64,000 nt of DNA from Prosapia bicincta (taxonomy: Eukaryota; Arthropoda; Insecta; Hemiptera; Cercopidae), in the NCBI GenBank assembly GCA_036971475.1, contig JBAIZL010000001.1, positions 75,238,271-75,302,270 on the forward strand, read 5' to 3'. The notes beneath the pieces were generated by a model. The model searched no databases and had not been told where the DNA came from. It saw nothing but the letters and a program-made list of their open reading frames with translations. Of the stretch, positions 23,401 to 38,400 are shown piece after piece. Each line of letters starts with the position of its first letter. The stretch's first letter is position 1. The position numbers and the translations under genes were made by a program.

Positions 23401-26400
23401 TGACAATAGCATTACATTCATATTACCATGTCTGCTGACAATAGCATTACATTCATATTACCATGTCTGCTGACAATAGCATTACATTCATATTACCACG
23501 TCTGCTGACAATAGCATTACATTCATATTACTGGTAGTTTTGTCCATAATGATGATTGTAGAAGAATAATTACAAAACTGAATTATGAACTTTCCTTCGT
23601 AAAGTAGGCATTTATTATAAGAGTACTGTTTTTATAAATAATTACACTACAAATTAGAAACTTATCTGAAATTCGGCTCTTTTGAAATTTCATTTAGATA
23701 AAACGCCACAAAGATATAATAAAATTATATTATCCAAATCAGCAAATGTCAAATCCTTGAACTAGGACAACTGTAACTAAAACATTTGAGACTAGAGAAA
23801 AAATCCATATGAAGCTTTTAGGATATAGAACACTTCCTTATTATTAATGTAAATGAATAAAACCTCTATACCACAAAAAACTTTTTTATTTATTTAATAC
23901 CTTATGTATATTTCAATTTCACAGCAATCATCCTCAGAGGTTAACTACAAAACAACTACTGTAGTTGTTGTACTGTACTGTACTTGTAGTTGTTTTGTAA
24001 ATGACCTCTGAGGATGATTGCTATACAACTGAAATGTATATAAGGTACAAATAGATGAAAAATTTATTCGTGGTATAAAGGTTTTATTCATTTAAACTAA
24101 ACCACAGGCTACAGTTGATTTATACAGCTACATCCTTATTATGACATGAAACACATTTCTAGAAAAAATAATGCCTTTTAATGTGTATCAACAGGTTCAT
24201 TTGGATGGGATATAAGTTTCTCACCCTCATAAAATTTTTTTTCTTGATTATTCATTTTAGTTCAACAATATAACAAACAGATTTTGAACAGAAAACCCCT
24301 GTTTTATCATGTTTATAAGTCTTGAGGTAACTCTACCTCCTCCACTTCTAATATCCAACAATGCAGGCATTCTGGCAATACTTATTTTGCACATTTAGCT
24401 TCTTTGACTATTTTCATAGCACCTCCAAGTCTCACATAACAAAAAAGAAGATTTTATGCATATCATTAACATTCCATTAGTTATCTTTATAATCTGATTA
24501 TTATTTCTGGAAGGTACAGTGAATCTCTATTTTGATTTTTAAGTCATTCTTAAAATATTTTTTTACAAAAGTAAATCATAACATTTTGTTAACTCTTTGT
24601 TACTTCATGACGTCATGTTTGACTTTTAATAAAACGCCTCTTACTAAATAGTCAGACATTCTATAATTTCTGATAAGCTATATCTCGATATTCATAACAT
24701 ATCTTCAAGCAAGTTATTTCAAAATGCTTTCTTCTCTTATTAAAATGTATAATTGCTACAATTCCCCATGCAAATCCAATTATCTTTGAAAATTTCTAGC
24801 AAAATCGAAAAAACATAGGAATTGAAAAACAAAACACTGGAGAAATGACAATAAACATGACAAGTATAGTCTATTCTAAACTGTTAAAAACCTTTTCATT
24901 AAAATAATTTAAACCATTTCTGTCCCTAGACTCTTATAAGGGGAATAATTACAATTTCCAATTGAAAATGAATCAATAGACGAAAAAATATAAGTTATTT
25001 ACTCACTTGGAATATAACTTCCCACCAACAGAGCCGAACGTGACTAAATAATTTGTCAATAATAAGCACACAAAACATTTACCTGTCCATCCACTGATGT
25101 ACATGAAAATCCATTTAACAGTTTATATGATTTTTTATTTGAATATGAACTGAGTATTAATTGTGAAAGTAAACAACCCTTATTTTCTGGACATGTAAGA
25201 TATATTTGCCAATTACTTTCTAAATTATTCAAACCTATTTTAAAGCAAATAAAAGTTTCTGATTTCTAAACAAAATAACAATTGCTGAAAAACAGTAAAC
25301 AAAAATTAAAATTTCTATTTCAATAAAAATTAAGGACATTTAAAACCATAAAACTATATATTTTTAAAACTTCCAATATGTAGACTGAATTTCTGAAATT
25401 GAAGAAACAAATCAGAAGTAACTCAACAATTTCTGTTGGAGTAACCAAGTTTCCATGTCTCCAACTCTCTAGATGCTACTTCGTCTTCATCAAGTCCTGT
25501 TTTTGCTTTGAATGTTGGTAATCAAGCTTATTTGTAACTTTGTGACCACTTTTCTGAATAGGTTGTACCAATTTTACATAGATACTTTAACCATGAATGC
25601 CTTTTTCTTCTAATTTATTACTTTTCAACAAAAAAGTTACTACCTTATATTATATTTTTTAACAGTAAAGTTAGTATTTTCCTCTCTCATTTTGTGCTTT
25701 ACATATTACAGCTGTTGCATTGTAATGTTAAAGATCACCCCTTGACCTTTTTCATTCACCCCAGCATCTGAACAACTATTTCCTACTCAGTCCAAGAGAT
25801 TCTCATGATTTTGTAATATGTTAACTGTTTCCAACCTAATCTACCTGATACCCGTCCTTAAAATACATATGACTGAAATAGTGTGTTCACTGTGTTCTGT
25901 ATAATATGTCTGTATTTGTACCATGTATTGTTTAACTAGAATGGTACAATGGATGCCAAAACCTCTCTGTTTAAGATGTAGATAGTGTACAACCCCAGCA
26001 AATTTGCTCAGTCTAATATAATAGAAACTTCTTTTTTAATACGCAAACTAAGCTTAAACCACTAATATAATCACCATACTTGTTTTGCCTGAGTTATGTT
26101 CATTGTTCAGTATTGAATGCAGAGTAATTCACAGCATTGAAAAAGCGCTGACCTAGTGCAAAACGTGTCTGCTGAATAAATCAATAAGTAGTGGTATTTT
26201 GCCAAGATAATACAAACAAGTGTAATTTCTATAAAAACCTCAAGATGTACAACACAAAAACTGAAAGGATTTAGGTTACTTTTATGCAAGTAAGAAAATG
26301 TGTTAAAGGAGAAGTTTCTTTACAGATACATAATAATAACATAATAGCCTAAAGTATTTAAGAAAATAACTTATTAGATGTACTTAAGTAAAACTGATTA

Positions 26401-29400
26401 TAACGAACCTGTGTTACAGATGTGCCTATAGTTACATTGGAACTTGGAAGTAACATCAACTCCAATTACATACATGAAGGCATGAATGTTTACTTTGAAT
26501 GCAACATTAAGTCTAATCCTTGGATTTACAGAGTTATCTGGAAACACAATGTAGGGAGTATAATAGTGTCTGAATCTAATGGTTTTATATAATCTAAATA
26601 ACTGTATTGCCTCCATAAATTTAACTTCAGATATAATAGAAATCTATTGTTTAACCTTTCTTTCGTCCTATCTGTAGGTGTAGAACTTTTTCTCTTCATT
26701 ACTTACAAAATGTAAAAAAAAATTCTTTACAGCAAAGATAGTAGGGATAGTAGTATGCTTCCAATTATTTGGTACATGGTGCATTACTCGTGTTAATATT
26801 TAACATGGATCACATACTCAGTCACAAACCAAGCAGATTAAATAATACAAGTAACACTCAAATATTCAGAACTAACATTCAACTTCTCAATCCATACTAA
26901 TTATAGGAATTATTTGTAACTGTGTGTGTTAATAAATGAGCAATGTGATCATTAGTTTTACAGAAGTGTGAGGTTGATAACTCAGATAGTAGGCTAAACC
27001 AGGGCTGACTCTAGTAGAAGCCTGTAGTGCTGAAAACTGGCAACAGAGCATTGAAGACCGACATTTCAAACAACAGTTTTCAGTAGTCTGTGTTGCCTCT
27101 AACAAGGTTATGTTTTTGTTATATAGACGTCGGTGTGATCATTGTATGAGTGTTTAAAAGTATTTTTATTTACTCGTTCATGTACATTTGTCAGTTCACT
27201 TTGATTTAATTTCATAAAATAAAGTGAAAGTACTATAATGTGAGGGCTAACCAAACAGTGGTTTATTTAATGTAGAAACACTGTCTTTTTTGAAATGTCA
27301 TTGAAATGTTGTAATCCTGGTTTCAAAAGCAACTATAAGACTGAGGGTGAAACAAATGTTACAGTTTTCAAGTTTCCTACAAATGAAGAACTACATAAAA
27401 AGTGGCTAAAAATATTTTACCACTGGGTGCCTACCAAAGTTTGCATAAAACACTTTCCTGAAGTTCTCTTTCATGAACTGAAAAGTTCTGATATTTAAAA
27501 GGTGAGTGGTAGGAGTTTACAGGCAAGATCTCAGAGAACTATTAGTTCCGTTTTCTAAGCATGGAGTTGCTAGTGAATCTTATGTCATCTTTCTCATGAC
27601 TGTCATACAGATAGAGAAACACTTGTTCACAAACTGTTTTCATTTTCAGTAACATTTTATTGAAAAACTATGCCAGGCTAAAAAAATTATACTATTTAAA
27701 CAAATCTGGCCAAGAAGAGAAAACTGCAAACTTTCCACTATATAGTAATAAAAGACTAAAATAGTAATAATTAATACTACTAAATAATAGTAATTCATAC
27801 AATAGTTGCATGTGTCTGGTGTGATGATATGGAAGGCCACTAACCGAATGTTCAATGAAAAATGCAATCTTTTATACAAAAATATAAATAGGTACAAATA
27901 ATAATAATGAATTTTTTTCTGTTATTTGTATTTTCTTCTATTATTATTATTTACAGTATTCAGAATGGCAATGAACTAGAATAGAATTATTTGCTGAAAG
28001 TATTGTTTTTGGTACAATAATTGTTATAAAAATAATATTAATCATGTTTGTGTATACTAACTTAATATAGGTTGGTAGAATAGTTATTCAGTGCCTATTC
28101 AAATAACAGGTTAATTATATTATAATTATATAGTTACAAATTACATAAGTAGGTATATTTTAAAAAATACATTAAAAAGAATGTTTATATACACTAATAG
28201 ATATAATAAAATACAACAATTACAATAAAAATATAAAATAAACACAAAGACTGAAGAATTCACTTAAATTCAAAACGATCATGGTATTGGCCTTCGGGCC
28301 ACAGCTGACACGGCGTTGCCACATTGTATATTACTGCCTTGAACTAGACCCTAAACCCATGGTGGCCATAATCGGTGACAATAATTTTTCGCCTAAAATA
28401 GTCAAAAGAAGTCCATTATCAAATTCATGTATGTATTTGTAAAAATATATATTTATGTAAACAGTTAAATAAGTCTTGTAAACTTCATAAAGTGCAAAAC
28501 ATTTTTACACTACTACACAAAACAAAGTTATTAAATATTCTTCAATATGCTTTGCTTACAGTACTTTGAAACAAATGATGACCTAATAATAAACTCTGTT
28601 CTATTTAACAACAGCAAGTTCTTGCAATGTAACAAGGAAGGAATGGTTTAAAAGTGGTGATCTACGATTTGATATGCTGTAAGTTTCAGCGGTGCACCTA
28701 AAATTTTGTTAAGGGGAGCCAAGGACATCAACAACAGGGAGGGGTGACATCAAGTCGGTTGTAATATTCCTACAAATCAGTCAAGTTACTTCAATGCATC
28801 TTACTTTGTTTTACTTTAAGGCACAAACTCAACAACTGTGTATTATTAACGGATATTCCTGAAGCTTATTATAAATGTTGCATTTAAATATTATTAACAT
28901 TTTAATTTACTAATTAACTAATGCTTCTAATACATCAGACACAAATAAAACTAAAAGATCTATATATAACACTGATTTATTGGTAAATCTTGATGGTTAA
29001 ATTTATATACCGCTCACGTACACTTTACATTTTCCAATGAAGAACGACGGGCGTAATATCTTTTTCCTTATAGGGATGGCCAAGATGAGGACCCAGGCCC
29101 AACTTTCCTTTCGGTGTGTCACTGGTACGTTTTTTTGAACAAAATAAATAAACTCAACTTCTGTTTTCACTCAGTTGAAAAGAAATATAATTTTTAAACA
29201 GTGATATCATTCAAAAAATGTTTGAATTTAAATTATTATTCATAGTTAAATTTCTTTAAAATTTTAAACTATAAGAACAGAAAAAAACAATCAATTAAGA
29301 TTTTTATGGATTTCAAACTAAAAAGAACATTTAGTCTGTCATTGCCTAAAAAACAGATAAAAACAGGTAAATAACAGATATTCCCTTTAGTTCTCTTGAC

Positions 29401-32400
29401 AGTAAATAGTCCTTAATAATAATTAAAAAAGAACTAGAAAAGAGAAACCAAGTAAAAAGGAAGGTATCTCTGCCCAATCTAAGTAAAGAATTATATGGAC
29501 TCTACAAAACCTTAACTAACTGCAATTAAGATACTTACTAAATGGAAATGAATTGATTTCAAAAAGTATAATGTTACAATAAATACTTGATAACCAGTAA
29601 TTTTAAGCAATTTCAATGGAAATGGATAACATAATCTTAGCAGTTATCAAAGTTTGCAGGTTTTATAATAAATTTAATGTTTATTAATCAATTATATATT
29701 TTAACAGAAACAAAATTTATTGCAACATTAAGAAGATAAAAAACATTTTTACATTTTAATGTAGTATCATTCTATATAAATACTAGATACTCCAGTATGG
29801 CATCAGGAAAAATATTAACACATTATAACATTTACTTAATATTCTTTAGTATTATTTTTGGATTCACACACAGATGTGTTAAATAGTTAAACCTAATTTT
29901 AATGAATTAAAAAGGTATAGTTTTTTAATCCCTGAATAAAAATATTGACTATAGAGAAAAAAATATTTTTTAATCACAAATGTCAAACATGTGCAAAGTG
30001 TACAATCCTGTAAATAAATCTAGGTATATAACTAGTTTTAAAAGTAAAAATTGATGCCTGTCTTATATAAAAGATAATGTTTTACATGAAAATTAAAATT
30101 TGACCAGTAAGCTGTATAAAAAACTTAATGTAATAAATAATATCACAAAAATTATTATAGTTAAATGTCCATGTGTTTTACATTTAGAAAATAATATTTC
30201 GGTCTCTTTTTTTAAAAACTAATGCATTTTATACATGAGGAACCTTATAACTTCAGGTAATATACCTGTTTATAATTAGTATACAAAATTATAGACAGGC
30301 GGATTCAAAAATAATCCAAGCAAATAATTATATTTTATTAAAGCAGTGAAAAACCACTTCACTAAAGAGAACCGCCGACTATCACATCTAAAGTGCCAAT
30401 TCTAATGTAAAAAGCAGTTTTTAATAAAAATAAAATGGTTAATACCATTATGCCAATTACAGTATTTCCACAAGATTAGGGTTATAAAATTATGTATCTC
30501 ATTTAAGTTTTTGTAAATTCAGACACTAAGGAAAGGCCATTAAAAATACAGAAAGAGTATTTACCTAAGGTCAGGTGTAATTACACCCAATGTCAGAAGG
30601 TTGATTTGTATTGTCTTGAAATAATACAATGAAACAATATCAATAACACACTAAGGATTAAAGGCTAAACAAAAAAGCCAATTAACCTTAAATAACCACT
30701 TCAAATAATAAAAGTGAAAAGATGACAACAAATTGTTAGTAGTCAGAGATGTCTAATTGCCTGCAAAAAGTGTTTGCAAGCTGACAAAAAGGCTCCATTG
30801 TTCCCAGATTTATGATAAATTAAGTGTTTCTAGGATGCTAAGTCAAATCACAGATTTTTGTACTTTTCTTTTCTACTTAAAAACAAATACCTTTCCATAA
30901 GTTGCCCACATATAAATAAAACTGACAAAATCACAATGTAATAGAGTATAGCATAGATAATTTTAGCACAAATATTAAACACAGTAGACAACCTTAGGAC
31001 TTAATATATTTAAAAAATTACAACTTATTTAAATAAGCAGATATTCTGTCTGTGAAAAACTGAATTAGTCTTTTACATTTACATATGTCGATTTATTTAA
31101 ATGTAGGCTATAAAATTTAACATTTATTAGGGTTACATGAGTTGGAAGTACTAGAGTGTCATATGTAACAGAATTATGTCACTGGGATATGATAAGGGTA
31201 CACAACCCCTCTATCCCTAATCTACCCTGGAAGGTTCTACTCTAAATTTAAATTTGCTATAGTAAAAGTATACTTTTATTCATCTTTATTTAGACATGTT
31301 TGAATAAAAACTTTGATTAATTTTTACATAAAATAAATTTATTTTGTTTAGGGTCAAGAATTGTCAAACAGCATGAGTGGAGCAACAATAGTAAGCAACC
31401 AAAGCCTTGTGCTTCAGGACGTAAAGCGAGAACGAGCAGGATTATACACATGTGTAGCGAGTAACAAAGAAGGAGATGGAGAGAGCAATACTGTTTACTT
31501 GGATGTTAAATGTAAGCAATAATTGTTTTTGGAATAACCAAAATTTAACAGGAAAAACCAAAATTGCAAATTTGCATGTTTATGGATCTGTCTGTCAATA
31601 CATACCTTTACAATAATTAAACAGATTAAAATGAAACTTAGCAGATTTATTCTTTGAGCTTTAAAAAAATATACCGAACATTGAAAAATTATAATATTTT
31701 GATTTGCGCATCACATTTAGGATATCAAATGAACCCAAGAATTATGTTCATAGCAGAAATATAGTTTAAAAAAAATTAACTTGTTATTAATAAAACAAAT
31801 CAAACATTAAATTGTTTTCTTATTTGTAAGTAAATTTTAAAAATTTATAGACATATTGTACTTTTAAATATTGACAGCTTTTTATGTTTAAAAAACTCAG
31901 GTTCCATATACCTTTAAAATTGCTGTATTTTTAGGTTCCACAATAAATTTTATTAGTACGTTTTTAGGTTATTTAAATATATACTGATAAAATTTCTGAT
32001 TATCAAAACTCAATCTATCCAAAAAGCATTATTATTTTTATCTTCTTCATATTAACAGATGAAGAATGATCTGTTAAATGATCAATTGATCATATTCTAA
32101 TGATCAATGCTGGGAGTTTCAAGACAGTAGTTTGATTTAAATATAAACATTAAATTTGATACAAGTAGTCATTTAGTATACAGTTATATGCGTTGAGTAG
32201 TTTACTAATCTTTGAAAATGTGTGATAGAAATAAAACATAAACAACTGAATTTATCTACAGATAAATATAAATTAATTGGTAAAGTAAATTGGTCAGTTC
32301 AAATTCCTTCAGCAAAAATTTTGATTAAAATTTTAACTTTTTTATAACTTTGGCATGATTAAATTAACGTTTGCAGTGAGTACCAAAACCAAATTATTTT

Positions 32401-35400
32401 GTTTAGTAAATAAATTAAGTCCCTCTTTTCCCCATTTCAAGAATTCATGTCATCCAAAAACGTGGTCTAATTTTGCACAGTGTAACTTCCCAATTTGCCA
32501 AGTATTGTTTACAAGAAGTATTAGTTGCAATAAAAGTATTTTTAAATTGAAAAATTTTGCTTTTGTTAGTCAATATTTGACCTCACTTGTTTAAATTTGA
32601 TTTTGCTTCAAGAATGAGAATGATTTCGTGCCATGCTTTATCAATAGAAAACAATGGGGTAATAAATAAACACTTGCCTCTAGTAAATCTTACTTTTTGT
32701 CTGAATGAGAATGGTCATTTGGGAGTTATGTTTCTTTCCTTTCCTCGGCTTAAAACCGCTTTCTTTCTCTTTTTCTCTTAAACCTTTTCTGTAAGCACTC
32801 TCTATTTTTGAGTTTCTGAAATAGTTCATTGTCTTCAATACTTGATACCCACACTTGCTGTTAATTCACTCTTTGCTACTGAAAGAATTATTATAGAATT
32901 GTTTAATTTTTGCCACATAATTATATAACCAGGATCTACATTTTGTCCAGAATTGTTTTCCTGTAATCTTTAATTATTAGATCGTAAAATTCGTGCCTAC
33001 TATATAATTCTACAACATATAGAGCTTATACCATGAATGTTTAATGTCTTATTATTACAACTGATTTGGAAAATGGTCAGATGATGAGTAGTTTACATTT
33101 GCTTGGTTGTATTATTTTTGTTTGTGTTATGTGATAGTAATATTTTTTTACCTCACCATGCCATAGATGTTATGCATTTTTTAAATTTTTTAAAAAGAAT
33201 TTTCATATAGTTTTTTCTGTTATATTTACAATTTAAAACAACTAAAGAACTACTTAAAACAACAAATTCTAACTAAATTAAGCTCAGTTAATTATTGCAA
33301 ATTTTTTTAAAACCATTTAATTTTTAAAGTACTCATAATAGCTATAGGTTTTTGTTTGACTATTGCTATGTGACAGATGCACCAGTATGTAAACCCAATC
33401 AGCAAATGACACGAGGCATTGCGAGACATGAGGCAGCCAAAATCAACTGTGACGTGGATTCTAATCCAACTGAAGTTCAGTTCTTTTGGAAATTTAATTC
33501 ATCAGTGTTGGAGATGGCAGATATTCCACCTTCACAGTTTACAACAGATCGTACAAGAAGTCAGCTTACCTTCACCCCTCACTCAGAGCATGATTTCGGA
33601 AGCTTGTGGTGCTGGGCAAAGAATGACGTGGGAGAACAACGAGAACCATGTGTTGTACATATTTTCCCTGCTGGTAAGTAAAACACTTTAACATGCTAGA
33701 TATACATTTACCTAATAAACGTATACTTTAGCTTTAATGGAGTTGTTGAAAGAAGTGAACAATAAGGTAAATGTGGAGGATTTTAAGTATAAAATTTCTA
33801 CATAATTACTTTTAATAGTTATATTTTTCAACCTAAGACATTTTCAGATTGTTGAAATCATCTGTGGTTGGGAATGAGTTGACCTTTGAGGTTGTTATTT
33901 TTCTGTTTTTTAATTGCATTTGTTTGAGTTTTGAAATAGCAACAAAATAAAAAAATTTGCAAAAATAGAACTTGACACGTTGGACCAAATTGATAAGGGT
34001 GAGTCAGTAAAATAATATTACAAGGTGTTTATGGTGTCAAACAGAAAAATCATTTGAAGATTTTTTCAAGGATATTTCACAAGATAGTTTTGATGACTGA
34101 TGCAAAGCAAAGAAAGCTAAAAAGATGTGCTGCAAGTGTACTGCGCTAGAAGCTGTTTCATCAGAAACTTAATATTCTCTTCAAAAAAGTACACATTATT
34201 ATACTGCACATGCATTCCTTTTAAAGTTGTACACAATTTATTATAATGTGTAATTATTTTTTAAAGATTTTTTTTCATAATGAAAGTAATTAATATAACT
34301 ATTTGTCGTTTTTACTTGTTTTCCCTGACATTCTCTGGTTAACCCAGATATTTGTTAAGTCGGATCAGCTGCAGTACCCTTAATGAAGCTAATGAAGTTT
34401 TACTTGTATAAATCGAAAAATTTCCAATATATGGTAGTGTATTTCAATGTTGAAATTTAAAGCTCATATCAATTATGCTCATACTGCTATAAATTTAAAA
34501 TAGAAAAACCTCAGTAATGTAGTTACTGGCAGTGCCTCATACTCTAGTAATGTAATTGTTGTTAACACTATTCAGAAGGTTTTACATACAACAGAACCTC
34601 TCACATCAACCGGTCCTAAGATTACATAACTTATTTCAGAGAGATCCACACAAAAATGACCCTGCTAAAACCTATGGTCCATAAAAGTGAGATGCTTCAA
34701 TAAGTTTTAATAATTTTTCTATTTCTGATGTAATATGTAGGGTGTTTTTACTTGGTTTTATTTTTCACAGAAATCTCAGATCAACTAGCCAAATGCCTAA
34801 TAAACCCGACACTGCACCCGATCAAACCGATTAAGAGGGGTTCTACTCATTATATAAAAGTTTATATTAACATATATTAATACATAAACTATTGCCTATA
34901 GTAGCATTAATTTTTTTGTAAATGATATTGACCATTCCACAGTCTAAGTTTACAATGATACACAGTTCTTTAAAATGGTCCATTTTTTTAGTAAAAAGAA
35001 TTTTTTAGACTAAGACGTAAATATTTATTCAGGGAAAAACTAAGCTCAACTACAATCAAATTTGTATATGTAGTAACATTTGCCATATGTAAACTGTGTA
35101 AGTATGCACAAGAAGCTCTAGTTGAAGATAGAAACAAATAATATTATATTTGTTGATTCTATCTTTACGTGATCTACTAGTTTTGGCTAAAACACTTATT
35201 AATATTTTACAAACTTGCCTATAGTAGCACTTACTTTGTATGTTGAGGACGACCATTTCAGGAGATGTGTCCCATTGCCAACTCAGACCGTAACTCAGTT
35301 ACAACTCAGAACAACTGAGTTACGGCCTGAGTTGGCAATGGGACAAATCTCCAGAAACGGCTGTCCTCAACATACAAAGTAATTGCTACTATAGTCAAGT

Positions 35401-38400
35401 TTGTAAAATACTTACAAGTGATTTAATGCAATAATTATTAATGAAATCTATAGAATCTATCATTGTTCTTTTTCAAGTTTTTATAAATTATTTAAATGTT
35501 ATCAAATGTTAATACTTTTAGAATATTATTTTACAGGGGTAAATGTTGAATAAATAATTAATTGAGAACTACTTAGAAATACCTATTTGCTCTTTGAAAT
35601 GAATCTACTCTCAACAATGGACTCTTAGTTAAGTTAAACTTTCTAACAGTGCAAAACATTTTTCATGAAAAATTAACAAAAATGCTGTTAAATAGTCTAT
35701 TACTATGTCCCTCACAAGGAATAAATAGCTAACACACAATTAATTGATTGCTTTATAATTATTTGAATTTTTTACTCCAGGTAAACCTGATGGCCTTAAT
35801 AACTGTTCGCTTCTCAATGTAACTACTGATTCTGTTGAAGTTGACTGTTCACAAGGATATGATGGAGGCCTACCTCAAGAGTTTGTTATTAAAATTTTTG
35901 ATTCAATTAATAACGTGCTAATAACAAACATAACCTCCCAAATGCCATGGTTCCAAGTTGTAGGCCTTAAATCTGCAAGTAGTTACAGACTTGAACTTTT
36001 CGCATCCAACAGCAAAGGACAAAGTGAATCTGTCATTCTAAATGCACACACTTTAAAGCTTGACAGACAGACAAACAGTTTTCATCTACAGCTTGGTAAG
36101 TGTATTAATATTTTTTGTTTTAATAAATTTGTGTTGTGTATGATTTTGACAGTTTAGTTTTCTTGTTCAATTTTTTTCATAGATGCTGTAGTTTCTGACT
36201 GTTTTCCTTCATCCTTTCTTATTAAATGTATCTTCACACTTCACCCCATTCTCTCAAGTCTTGATACACACATTACTTGCATACCCTCTTTTATATACCT
36301 GCTTGACCCTAAACCTAGTGGTTTACCTAAATATCCTTTTAGTTTTTTTTTAATGAACTTACTTGATAATTTTGCATTATTTTATTACTCATCTTCTAAT
36401 CCTATCTCTTCTTCTCGATTTACTCAGAGTATGCCTCTTTTAAATTCCTCATATCCATTACACAGTTTTGTTTCATGACTTTTTCATATGCTGTAAATTG
36501 ATTGTTTTACTTCTGTAAAATACTTCCAATTTTTCTTATTCCAAACTTTGATCTCATTTATTTGTAGAGTTCCTTCTTTTAGTCTTTATGTAAGTGATAT
36601 TGTCCAAATCTTAATTCTTAGTTACAAAATAGTCCGTCTCATATATTTATTTAGTTTTGTATTCTTTTTTATCTACAACAACACATAAGTTCATATATTT
36701 AAAACAACATAAAACACAGTTTACAAATCACTTACTTTATATCAAACATAAGAACCAAAAACCACAAAATTCAGTGTAAAATATCATGTTAGAATTATGT
36801 TAAGGAAAATGTAGACCAATCTTTTTAGATGTTTTAAATTTTTTCTGTCCATAATTGGTTAGATCAACCATTCATTTCATTACTCGGTATTGTACCATTT
36901 GTATTTAAAAATGCTGACTACAATATTGATAAATTATATACTTTTTATTTTCCAGCAGCATCACCTGTGATACTTCAACTAACACCACTACTTGGAGTTG
37001 TCATGGGCATGATAGCATCACTTGTGCTGGTAGCATTAGCTATTCTTTTAGCATTACGTTTCCGTGGGAGCAAGAAAAGACATGCAAGGGTACCAAGTGA
37101 AGAGATTAAAATGTCAAGTGCAAGTATCGACAGCATTGAAAAAAACCCAGATATTATTCCACTAAACAACGGTAATATAACTGTAGATAGACAAATCCAT
37201 AAATATCTGATTTCACAAAACATTTATTCTGCTTGAAACTAACATACTCTTTAATTTATTAAATTACTGCATCCCAAGATAAATGTATTATGTTAGTAGT
37301 AGATAAAAAACTAAATAGTGGATTTTTAAAAAAATACTATTAACTCACATAAATAACAGAGACATAGTCAATGAAAGTTGTGTTGTTCTATACCATCACC
37401 TTTAAACTTCCTCGAAGTACACATTAGCTATGGTAGTCATTCAACTCATGACAAACAAACATTATATGCTTTATTATAATGGTTCACTCCATACAACTGA
37501 TGTGGTTTTCAGGTCAGTTCAAATATTAATTACTTTAAAAGTATCTGAAACCAAAGTGTCCAACCCCCAATTCTCTACAAATCAAATGAAATGAAGAGCT
37601 TTATAGTCCTTTACATCCCTCAGTTTGTTGCCACTCAAACTTTTTCACTCATTATTCCACTTACATTATTCCGGATTTATTTTACATGGAAAATCCAACA
37701 CCATAACGCGTAGTGTAATTGTCATTATATTTGTAGCTATTTTAGCTGCTTTATCTGTCACTTCGTCAGTATTTCCAGTTATTCAACAGTTAATAGGCAC
37801 CAAGGGAAATGTATCCAAAAATCCCGATACTGAGGCCAGATGTAAGGAACATAAAATATCTTTAAATAGATGTTTCACAGAAAACAGACTGAATAACATG
37901 AAGAAAACATGTTGAGCCATAACACATACGTAAATATAGAGATGTAAGCTCAAACTGTTAGTTAAATTATAAAAAACACTATAACTAAGGACATTTAGTG
38001 TGTGTGTGTGTATGTGTGTGTGTGTGTGTGTGTAGATGTATCCTGATATACAAAATTCACATCCAACACCAATGTCATCAATTGAAAACTATTTCATTGT
38101 GGTGGAAGATTCAATAATTTTTTTAATACTTAGTGACTAATGTATTCCACACGCTAAGGCACTATTATTATAAAAATTTTAAAATGCAAATTAATTTTAC
38201 CTCAATTTAATGAAAACTAAGACACAGAAACTTCTTATAAAGCTTTGAATTGTCTTTAGAGCCAGTAACAACTGTGTTTCATGGGTAAAAATGGATGAAA
38301 AATTTTAATGGATATACAAAAATGACAATATTTGATCAGTTCTAACAATATAGAATTAGAGGCACAACTATTGATTTTTAAAAAATTTCTATAATTTAAT

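Larger units (their letters stand above)
23850..24095. mobile_element. Foldback element with two inverted hammerhead-like motifs (family F)
   Basis: Left arm ATGAATAAAACCTCTATACC ... CAGCAATCATCCTCAGAGGT is inverted in the right arm ACCTCTGAGGATGATTGCTA ... GGTATAAAGGTTTTATTCAT. The centre is a short ACAACTAC palindrome. No coding sequence. It resembles two PLE terminal repeats joined head to head. Confidence 0.8.
35188..35420. mobile_element. Foldback element, family B, with two inverted hammerhead-like motifs
   Basis: The left arm TTTACAAACTTGCCTATAGT ... GACCGTAACTCAGTT is inverted in the right arm AACTGAGTTACGGCCTGAGT ... ACTATAGTCAAGTTTGTAAA. The arms are about 100 bp. The same terminal sequence ends the PLE fragment at 61.4-62.5 kb, so this looks like two PLE terminal repeats joined tail to tail without the gene. 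Confidence 0.85.

Noticed and set aside
23125..23531. CRISPR-like regular 35-bp repeats
   Set aside because: Units are head to tail without spacers and lie in a eukaryotic intron. It is a minisatellite.
37172..37236. Exon i extended to the in-frame stop as the protein end
   Set aside because: A consensus-like donor at 37172 and perfect phase match to exons j and k favour splicing, though a read-through isoform cannot be excluded.
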